Assembly (NCBI RefSeq): GCF_026212465.1
Contig: NC_080049.1
Coordinates: 17,694,306-17,758,305, forward strand
Direction: 5' to 3'
DNA: 64,000 nucleotides
DNA from: Amaranthus tricolor
Lineage: Eukaryota; Streptophyta; Magnoliopsida; Caryophyllales; Amaranthaceae
A program made the position numbers and the translations under genes. The notes beneath the pieces were generated by a model. That model saw nothing but the letters and a program-made list of their open reading frames with translations, did no database searches and had not been told where the DNA came from. Below, one piece after another: positions 52,801 through 61,792 of the stretch (its first letter is position 1; every line of letters begins with the position of its first letter).

Positions 52801-54204
52801 GTAATTGGTTTGAAATGGGTATTTCGGAATAAACTAGATGAGCATGGAATAATTGTAAGAAACAAAGCAAGGCTCGTGGTCAAAGGATACAATCAACAAG
52901 AAGGTATTGATTATACCGAGACATTTGCTCCGGTAGCGAGGTTAGAGGCTATAAGAATCTTAATTTCTTTTGCTGCATTCATGAACTTTAAATTATATCA
53001 AATGGATGTGAAATTTGCTTTCTTAAATGGTTTTCTTGATGAAGAAGTTTTTGTTGAACAATCTCCAGGCTTTGAAAATACCTCTTGCCTTGATCATGTC
53101 TACAAGCTTGATAAAGCTCTTTATGGCTTGAAACAAGCTCCTAGGCAATGGTATGAAAGACTATCAAAATTTTTGATCCAAAATGACTTTGTAAGAGGCA
53201 AAATTGACAAAACCTTATTCTTTAAGAATAGAGGTTCGGATATTTTAGTTGCTCAAATATATGTTGATGATATTAATTTTGGAGCCACCAATGAACTGTT
53301 GTGTAAAGAATTTGCTAACCTAATGGGTAATGAATTTGAAATGAGTATGATGGGAGAACTAAACTTCTTTCTTGTGTTACAAATTAAACAAACAGCTAAT
53401 GGTATCTTTATTCACCAACAAAAATATATAAAAGAAATTCTCAAGAAATATGGCTTAAATAATGCTAAAACCAACAATACACCTATGGCTACAAATGTTA
53501 GATTAGATGAAGACCCAAATGGAACAAATATTGATCAAACTATGTATAGAGGCATGATTGGCTCTTTATTATATCTAACTGCTAGTAGACCCGATATTGC
53601 TTTTAGTGTTGGTTTATGTGCTAGATTTCAATCCAATCCTAAAGAATCACATCTCACTGCAGTTAAACGAATTTTAAGATATCTGAAAGAAATAGACGAC
53701 TTGTCCCTATTTTACCCTAAAAGTGATGTCTATGATTTGAAAGGTTTTTGTGATGCAGATTATGCAGGAGATCTTGTAAATAGAAAAAGTACGTCAGGTA
53801 TGGTACAATTTCTTGGCTCATGTTTAGTGTCATGGTGTTCAAAGAAACAAAACACTGTTGCATTGTCCACTGCCAAAGCTGAATACGTAGCAGCAGCAGC
53901 TTGCTGTTCCCAAATGCTTTGGATAAAACAGCAGCTAAGAGATTTTGGTATTAAGTTTGAATGTGTTCCTATTCATTGTGATAATACCAGTGCCATATGC
54001 ATATCTAAAGATCCAGTGCATCATTCACGAGTAAAACACATCCACATTAGGCATCATTTTCTTAAGGATAATGTTGAAAATAAAAATATTATTTTAAAGC
54101 ATGTAAACACCAACGAGCAAATAGCAGATATCATGACTAAACCGCTTCCAAGGGAACAACATGAGAAAATGAGTTTAGAAATCGGCATGATCAAGCTGCA
54201 TTGA
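49867..54204 (+). pseudogene. Sirevirus E gag-pol in a single frame, one nonsense codon
   Basis: One frame from 49867 to 54204, broken only by TAA at 50116-50118 where Sirevirus D has a sense codon. Gag core at 49890-50640; CCHC knuckle [14 protein letters not shown] near 50718. Protease [13 protein letters not shown] at 51003. Integrase has HRRLGHAS with CDPCAKGK, catalytic residues in [14 protein letters not shown] and QNGVVERKN (51380-51900), then a Q/E-rich linker (52260-52540). RT has [11 protein letters not shown] and IYVDDINFG (52770-53290). RNase H spans 53740-54170, with ALSTAKAEY where the catalytic-type Glu is Lys. The coiled coil and second knuckle of D gag are absent. The first ATG could also be the internal one at 49885 (MNERMEEG). 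Role: particle formation, reverse transcription, integration. Confidence 0.93.
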
Positions 54205-54702
54205 AGTGAGTGACATATGTGATCTTTAACGACAAAATGAATATTGAAAAGGTCGATCAACCACAAAAAAATCTTGATTGAAAAATTGATTATCGAAAGA
54301 ATCAGGTACGCACTATTTGAAAGCATATACTGTGAATGCTCTTATGATTGCATGTTTAATTTGATCAGACTGAAGTAGCATAAAATTTTCATTTATTTTA
54401 TTTTCATTTTAATATATATACATATATTTATCCAGCAATTTCCATTAAAATAGCGGGAGTTAAATCATCATAATTCTTCACTAAATTCGTATGTTTCCAT
54501 TTCACACTTGGTGTCCATACGCATAAATTAAATAAGGAATATGAAACACCTAAACACACGTCCCCTCACATTCATTATATACAGTCTCACAAGTTAAGCC
54601 CTAAACCCCTCATCCTTAGTCGCAATCGACTCTGTGTCCCAATTCATCTTCATCTTCCCGAATTTTCTGCAAAATTTCACTCCACAAACTCATCAAATAA
54701 CC
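54205..54702. other. Sirevirus E spacer between pol and ORF3
   Basis: AT-rich non-coding sequence with 'tatatatacatatatt' near 54411. A TATA-like 'cattatatacagtc' at 54573 and a C-rich leader precede the ORF3 ATG at 54703, so ORF3 might have its own transcript. Confidence 0.5.
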
Positions 54703-56321
54703 ATGAGAACTAAGAGCCGTACACCAAAGATGAAACAACCCAAACCTTTAAAAATCATTCACCCAACACCCCTAATTACTGCACCTGAGTCTTCTTCAAG
54801 AGAACAACAGGGAACCCCAGTTGCCTCTGGAGTGCATGAAAGCATAAAGAGAAAGAGAGACTCTATAGTAAAGAAATCGTCTTCAAAAAGGGCAAAAGTT
54901 GTTGTTCCAGTCAGTGCTGAAGAGTTATCCAAAGAGATGATTGTTGGTTTCGGACTTGACAAGCAATGGTATGAATCCAATTTCTTTCCTCAATTTCACG
55001 CAATCTTACAAAATCAATTTTGGGAATCTTTGATGGCTGAACACTGCTGTAACCCAATGTACCCCGAATTGATGCGTGAGTTTGTTTCAAACTTTTCTTT
55101 TGACAATGGCGTCTGTACGAGTGTGGTTAAGGGGATCAAAATTGAATTAAATAGTCTGATTTTAGGAGGATGGTTAGGTATTCCCTCCACTAGATTTGAT
55201 GTATACAGTGTTGGGTCAAAAATCATTTTTTCTGGGATTGATGAGAAGGTTGTCTAGAAGTTTTTAGGGATAAAAGAAAAAAGGGGAAAGGTTAGCCACA
55301 ATGTGCTGTCTCCTATGCACAATCTGTTATATAATATAGCACGAAGATTCATTTTGCCTCGCACATCTAAAAGAAGTGAGGTTTGTTTAAGAGATGCTAC
55401 GTTAATATACTGTATGGCTAATAACATCAAAATTAACTTTCCCTCTTTGATGATCTCTCATTTAAATGACTGTATTTCTAAAGGTTGTGTGATTAGATAT
55501 GGAGGTTTGTTGACATGGATCTTTAGGAAGCTAAGTGTTCCTCTTGAAGGTCAAATCCCATGGGTCCAAATAACAAAATAGGTGTTAAGTGTCTGAATAA
55601 CTTGCATCTTAGATTAAATGAAAATGGGACTCTTGAGAATATTTTTGAACAATCTGATGTGATTTCTGACAATAAAGAGGGCACCAATGAAGGAGAAAAT
55701 GAAGAAAACGTTTAGGAGGAGGAATTAAATAAAGAGGAACAGGAGCCTGTTCCCTCTGCCACTGAGAAGGCAGAAGGGCATTCTGATGAGGAACAGGAGG
55801 AAAATTCTTGTAAGGGGGAAGCTGAGAAGGAACCTGTGAAGGAAGATGTGAAGGAAGAAAAAGAGAAAAATGAGGAGGGTTCTTTACCTGGTTCAAACCC
55901 TAGGAAGAGTTGTAGGCTAGCTTCCAAAGGCAAAAAACCTGTTGTTATTCTTGATGATGACACAACCTCATACACAACAGCTTAACCAAGTCATCCTTCC
56001 TCACCTAAACCGACCACACCTTCATTCCATAACTTTTCTTCACCACCACAGTCACCTATACCACCATCATCACCACCACCAGTACACACATCACCAAGTC
56101 AAGGTTTAGGTGACACTACAGTTCCAACAACTCCTCTATCCTCTATTCTCCTGAAACTTAATGAATTGCAGTCCAGCTTCCTTGTTTTTAAAGATGAAAT
56201 TCGTGTCTCTATAGCCTCACTATCTGCTCAAATGGACCAAATGGAAGCACGTTTGGGGGCCAAGCTCGACACAGTAGAGGTGGAGACAGAATATGTGGAT
56301 GATGAAGCTTCTGCATCTTGA
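54703..56321 (+). pseudogene. Sirevirus E ORF3 with two or more stops and a frameshift
   Basis: Start at 54703 (MRTKSRTPKMK), parallel to the D protein. The core matches D ORF3 in order: VGFGLDKQWYES, ARRFILPRTSKRS, GGLLTWIFRKLSVPLEG. A TAG stops it at 55255-55257, after which the same frame continues. A frame change near 55570 moves into the acidic E/K region. Further stops occur at about 55711 and 55982. The C-terminal helix (LGAKLDTVEVETEY) ends at TGA 56319-56321. Role unknown, as for D. Confidence 0.85.
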
Positions 56322-57054
56322 TTCCTTCTGATACTTTTTAATATCTTCTTATTTGTTGCAACCATCACTTTCATCAAACAATCTTTTCATGTTTTTCAAT
56401 TGTACCAGCTGGGGTACTGTTTGTCTAATTCATACTATGAACTACATTTTCTTTTATGCTACTAACTACCTGTGAAGATTAATCATAGCTGATCTTGTTT
56501 GCATTCATTGTTACTGCTTTTTACTTTGTGCATCCTTATTCTCTCTTTGACTATGTCTATATGCTTAGTGCTGTGGCTTGATTGCTCTTATTCTTTTTGA
56601 ATGATATCAAAAGGGGGAATATTTGACACAAACTTAAATAATGCTTGAGTATGCTTAGCTCTGATTAAATCTATTATGTTGGACATTAGGATTAAGGTTA
56701 TGATTCATGATGGATGATTGTTTATTGCTTGTTGTTGCTGTCTTAATTTTCTGATGTTTGCTTTGAACTAATCTGATATTATGATTCTGATCTACATGTT
56801 CAAATATTATGATCTGTTTTTAAGCTTTGATTACATACTCTGAATTTTACATCATTGTTTATGTTCTATGCTGAGATTGTATGAGTTTTTGTTGTGTTTA
56901 TATTTAGAGTAATTTGATTCATGATATGCTTGGTAAATTATATTTACTAAGTTAAGAAGAGTTGTTTTAATCTCTAACATGCTCTTCAACATTGGTTTAC
57001 TCTATTCTGTTTTAAGTTTGTTTAAAAGTTTGTCATCATCAAAAAGGGGGAATT
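56322..57054 (+). promoter_or_regulatory. Sirevirus E 3' non-coding region with two polypurine tracts
   Basis: AAAAGGGGGAATAT at about 56608-56621 and AAAAAGGGGGAATTTT at 57041-57055, the second touching the 3' LTR. The 420 bp between are T-rich and non-coding. Same arrangement as in Sirevirus D, inverted. Confidence 0.78.
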
Positions 57055-58529
57055 TTTTGGACCTCTTGAGTTTTGATGATGATTACACTTTATTTAAACA
57101 AATATGTTTTTAAGAGATTGTGTGCAGGTCGATATCCGATTGTAATTATGATCGTTGATAGTACCTATGGCTTAGTTCATGGAAAAGTACGTGTCAAAAG
57201 GACTCAAGAGATGTTAGAAGAGTATATCACCTGGGATGTAAAATGGAGACAAGAAGTCTACTGTTCCCAGGTTGGATGTTCTAGCAAAACTGGATTTTGG
57301 AGACAGCGCACTGTTCCCAAACTAAAGTCAACCAACGTTAACTAATAAATTCTGATTTTTATTATTTTTAGTTAATGTATTGAAATTAATTTGTTGCATT
57401 TATTTATTATAGTTAATTGGCAAAAAGTTTTCTAAAAATTACGTTACGTATGAGTTTCTAAATAAAGATCCTTTATTTTAGGATCTATATTTAGTAAATA
57501 TTGGATTTGCTAAATATAGGAATAGCTGTTGTTGAAAAAGTCTTTGCTATTATTACTGTTTTTTTTTAACCGGTCTTAATATTAGAAAATAGGTTATCAT
57601 TCCTATAAATTAATTAGCATGTAACCATTCCTATTTTTAGTAAGACTAACCATTTCTATAAATAGCATAAACGTTACAGCAGTTATTACTGTAACAGGAA
57701 CTGCTGTTGAAAAAACTGCTGCTCAGAGGGAACAGAACCTATTTTTAGTAAATGGGAACAGCGGTTATTGTTGTTTTAACCGTATGCTTGATTTAATCAA
57801 GTCTTGTGGAAATAACCGTCTGTGTGATTAATCCACATTACTCCCATGATCTTTTTGATAAAGGAATAATGGATTGGATTATTCCATTTTCTTAAAGATT
57901 TTATTTTTTTTTAAATAGCTAGTTAATTCGGTTGTTCGTATGTATCCAACGCATGAACTTTGTTATTTTCATGTGATTATTTTTGGAAATCCACAAGAAA
58001 TATTTTGTTTTGAAAATTGCCAATTAACTCATAATATTTTCTTGAGCTACTCATTGATTTTAGTTTTAAGAGTTTATTCTTTTTGTAAGGGTTTTTGAGA
58101 GAACTTTTAATTAGACTCGGGTGAGTCTAAGGGGGAATTTGATAGCTTTGAGTGAAGCTAATGTGAAGTTTAGCTTTTAGTGAAGCTAAGTTTGTTGGTT
58201 TGAGTAAAGCAATTTGAGAGAAAAGATTTGGCCTAGTTGATTCGCTTCGAGTGAAGTAAGGTGTTTATTGTAATTGTAACTAATTGCCTTAAACATAGTG
58301 GAGTATTTATAAATCCCGAGGGGTCGTAGTTTTTCCTTCTGTTTGGGCCTAGAAGGTTTCCACGTAAAAATTGTTTGTCTCTTTTATTATTTTGCTCTAA
58401 GTTCAAGCTTTATTTATCTTAATTCAATTCCGCAAAACCAAGGCAAGAACGCTTGAATTAGTAACAACAACAATTCACCCCCCCCCCCCCCCTCTCTTGT
58501 TGCTGTTCCCGTTCCTAATTGAGTCTACA
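57055..58529 (+). repeat. Sirevirus E 3' LTR
   Basis: 1,475 bp matching the 5' LTR. The first dinucleotide is TT instead of TG. It contains 'tatttataaatcccgag' near 58305, missing from the 5' copy, and a longer C run (about 16 C at 58477-58492, versus 7-8 C in the 5' copy). It ends GAGTCTACA at 58529. Confidence 0.93.
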
Positions 58530-60485
58530 ATACTTTCCTCGTTCCCATTAACCACTTCAAGAGAAGAATTACCAACATTCTCAGAAGGCGCAGGTGAAGA
58601 TAAAGTAGGTGGATCACTGTTTATTGACCGAGTAGGAATTACATTCTCACTGGGCGCAAGTGAAGATAAAGTAGGTGGATCATTATTTACTGACTGAGTA
58701 GAAATTGAACCTTCCTGTGTAGTAATAGGAGTTGAACTTTCAGGTATATTAACAGGCATACTATGAAACAACTGAAGATTAATCGGAAGACTAAGAAGTG
58801 ATGTGTCTTGATTAGTGCCTTAAATAGTGTCTTGATTATTAATAATAGAAGACGTATTCTCTTATGCGTCGTGTGTTATTTCTCAATATGTTAACCAATT
58901 AAGATCTCCACATGTAATCTCCCCTTGAGATGTTAGTTGGGTATAATAAAAAGAATCTTCAAAAAAATCACAGTCCGTTGCAGTATACATCTTATCATGA
59001 ACTGGATCGAAACATCTATACCCCTTTTGATGAACACCATATCCAACAAACACACATTTAACTGCTCTAGGTTGCAATTTTTTTTCTATCTCCTTTCTTA
59101 AGATGAACATAAATAACACAACCAAACACCCGTGGAGGAAGATTATGGGTAGGCGGTATAGTTGTAAGCAAATTCAAGGTCTCAAGAGGTGTCTTAAAAT
59201 CTAACTTTCTTGTAGGGAGGCGATTCGTTAAATAATTTGATGTCACAATGGCTTCAGACAAAAAATACGCAGGAACATGAGACTCGAACATTAAGGCTCT
59301 TGCCATTTCAAGGAGTGTACGATTTTTCCTCTCAGCAACTCCATTTTATTGTAGAGTGCCAGAACATGATGTTTAATGAATTAGACCATTAGAAGTTATA
59401 AACTCTTTCATATCAATTTTCATATATTCCCCTCTGTTATTAGGTCGTAGAATATGAATTTGTTTATTAAATTGTGCCTGAATCATCTTATAAAACTTCA
59501 CAAAAACATTAAACACCTCAGATTTCCGTTTCAAAAAATATACCCAACTCATACGTGTGCAATCATCAATGAACAACACAAAGTAAGAATATTCATGTAT
59601 AGTAGAATTCGACATTAGGGCCCAAACATCAGAATGTATCAACATAAATGGTTTATCGGAATAAGACGAACTAGATGTATACGTATGTCTATGACTTTTT
59701 GCAAGCACACACGATTCACAATCTAAGGAGAAATTTTTAAAACTAATAGAAGGAAAAAGACGTTTCAAGTAACCTAAAGAGGGGTGACCCAAACGTTTAT
59801 GCCACATTTGTAATTTTTGCGCATCAGATGTGTATGTAAGCATAGCACTACCATGTTGAGCAACATCATCAACATTGTATAATCCACCTATCTTCGTACC
59901 ATGCCCAATAATCTTCCCAGTCGGAATCTCCTGTACATAACATCCACCAGAAAACATGAGCACACGACAATTCAATTCTTTTGTAAGTTGACTAATAGAG
60001 AGTAGTTTATGCGATAAACTTGGAATGAAAAAGCAATTTTTAAGTTCCAAGTTTGATGTTACTTCAGTAGACCCTGCTTTTTCTCCCTATTAGCTGTTTG
60101 AATATGAGTTGGTCGAGTAGATTTAATATTTTTAATATCACTAAGGTCATTTGTCATCATATCTGTCACACCACTATCAGAAATCAATTTTTTATCAACA
60201 TCAAAAATCTAGGACACATTTAAAATAATATTAGCATGCCCACTTTGTTGAGAAGATTGAGACAATACTTGAGATTCCTTTTGGGCTAGTATAGAACAAC
60301 TAGGAGCCTTTTAAGAAGAAATGTGGGCCGAAATGAAAGAGGTAGCAGTCGGCCCACTACTTAGTTTAGATTTTACTTTTTTATCTCCTTAGGGGTTCTT
60401 GAGGGAATAGCAACCAACCTATAATTGGGCTTAATTTCCTTCACTTCAGCCGGCCCATGATTGGGCTTTACTTTCTTTATTTCAG
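58530..60485 (-). pseudogene. Copia element F: protease to integrase, decayed
   Basis: From right to left: an N/K/P-rich stretch (60485-60310), a degraded protease region (SDSGVTDMMT near 60165), the gag-pre-integrase block (60050-59770: LSISQLTKELNC, MWHKRLGHPSLGYLKRLFP), the integrase core (HSDVWAL; DDCTRMSWVYFLKRKSEVF; LRPNNRGEY), a stop-broken QNG-type Glu region (about 59350), then the C-terminal part (VFVGYGVHQKGYRCF) and an S/P/N-rich linker with two near-copies of a NSDPPTLSS.APSENV unit (58700-58560), cut at 58530. Catalytic Asp appears as Asn in LRPNN. Gag and the 5' LTR are missing. Confidence 0.85.
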
Positions 60486-60593
60486 GAAAAAGTGAAAAAA
60501 ATAAGATATTTGAACAAATTAATTCCCAAAATAAGCTTCGTGAAAACTTATTTCCCAAAATAAGCGTCCGTACATCCAGACCAGAGTTTTGGT

Positions 60594-60661
60594 TAAGTCG
60601 CTGTTAGTAACAGCGAAAGAAGGAGAAAAAAATTTTAGCCGCTGTTACTAACAACGACTTA
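60594..60661. repeat. Inverted repeat at the left end of the MULE region
   Basis: 'taagtcgctgttagtaacag' at 60594 pairs with 'ctgttactaacaacgactta' ending at 60661, with about 25 bp between them and one or two mismatches. It could form a hairpin in DNA or RNA. Copies of 'agccgttgtta' and 'tagccgtt' follow at 60690-60745. Confidence 0.75.
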
Positions 60662-60754
60662 GGTCCTTTAATTTTTTTTTTACGAAGTAAAGTAGCCGTT
60701 GTTAATTAAAAAAATAGCCGTTAGGAACTTGAAAATAGCCGTTGTAATGATGTT

Positions 60755-60764
60755 TTATATATAG
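60755..60764 (+). promoter_or_regulatory. TATA box and 5' UTR intron of the GRF-finger gene
   Basis: TTATATATAG at 60755-60764 lies at a normal distance before a C/T-rich leader. A 98-bp intron (60830-60927; AAAG then GTAACA at the donor, TATGTAG at the acceptor) ends one base before the ATG. Promoter plus leader intron suggest a real transcription unit. Confidence 0.55.
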
Positions 60765-60927
60765 CTCCTTCATTTCCCATACTTCATTATATCAATTCTA
60801 CATCATTCTTCTTCTCTTAATTTCTAAAGGTAACATTATGTATTATGTTAGTTTTACTTTTAATTTTTAAATGTTAATATAATTTTCGAAAGTTCACTTA
60901 TGTTACTATATTATATGTATTATGTAG

Positions 60928-61244
60928 ATGTCAAAGGAGCATTGTATTGAAGAGCTTTGTGATTGTGGTTATGAAGTTGAGATTAATACAGATTGGAGCG
61001 ACTTTGATCCAGGGCGTGAATTCGTCGCTTGCCCTTTCTACTTGGTTGACGGATTAGGATGCACATACTTTAGATGGATTGCTCCGGAGGGTACAAAATG
61101 GCAGAGAGACTTAATAATACGGCTTGAAAAGGAAAAAAAAGAGCTCAAAATGAGGTATTTAATCTAAAGAGACAAATGGATGATATGACGCATAGGAAAG
61201 AAGAGACTGAAATGATTATGAGAAAGTTTAAGAAGCCTTCTTAG
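60928..61244 (+). CDS. GRF-type zinc-finger protein, small, probable frameshift near its end
   Basis: Residues 11-55 fit the GRF zinc-finger pattern: CDCG, then DPGREF, then CPF, then GCTYFRW. GRF fingers bind single-stranded nucleic acid or act as interaction modules; in plants many short GRF genes of unknown role occur among transposons. The first frame runs to 61167 (79 codons) and ends in a K/E-rich helix. At an A8 run (about 61132-61139) a one-base change of frame opens a further coiled-coil-like stretch (QMDDMTHRKEETEM) ending at TAG 61242-61244, giving a protein of about 105 residues. The start is supported by the intron acceptor directly before it. It is convergent with the MULE transposase. 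Confidence 0.65.
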
Positions 61245-61792
61245 TTAGCGACGGTAGTTTAACTTAACGAATGAAGTATGTAATTTGATATGAATTTGTT
61301 GAACATGATTGCAATTGTGTTGAATGTCCGATAGCAACATCCCTATTTGAATATGATTGGTTGTTTGTTTTTGATTAAATTCATACTACATTCTTGGCGG
61401 AATGATTCATCGCCGAAAAGACTAAGTACTTAACATCAAGGCAATGATAATAAACGTTTGCTAATACGATTAAAATATATACATGTACACATATATTACA
61501 AAGTATACACAAAAATCAATATGTTACAAATTCTGAATATGTACAAGTGTTGAATATATACAAAATGTCACTAATCTTCAAAATATACAAAAACTATTGT
61601 AATGATTCGCCTGCATCGTAAGGACACTAGGGTCGAGCGGGCCTGGAGCTGCTAGATCCATCTCTTCTGCAATTCAACAATAAGTAAGCGTTATGTATTC
61701 TAAAAATAATTAAGAAGTACTTAAATTGTTTACTTATGTTATTTATTTGTTTGATAATCTTTAACGTTTATATAATCAAATACAGGTACTGT
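61245..61792. other. Spacer between the convergent GRF-finger and MULE transposase genes
   Basis: AT-rich, with no gene seen. It presumably contains both 3' untranslated regions. 'aataaacg' at 61450 and several 'tatacaaa' phrases are the only polyadenylation-like sequences noted. Confidence 0.45.

Larger units (their letters stand above)
48367..58529 (+). mobile_element. Sirevirus E (Ty1/copia), complete structure, plus strand
   Basis: The two LTRs (48367-49810 and 57055-58529) are flanked by a perfect 5-bp duplication, atact (48362-48366 and 58530-58534). Primer-binding site, gag-pol, ORF3 and purine tracts follow in the expected order. It interrupts copia element F: RT/RNase H of F lies on its left and integrase on its right. 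The LTRs are very similar by eye and differ mainly by scattered substitutions, a 22-bp gap and a poly-C length change, so the insertion looks recent. Coding damage is light compared with C and F. Confidence 0.96.
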
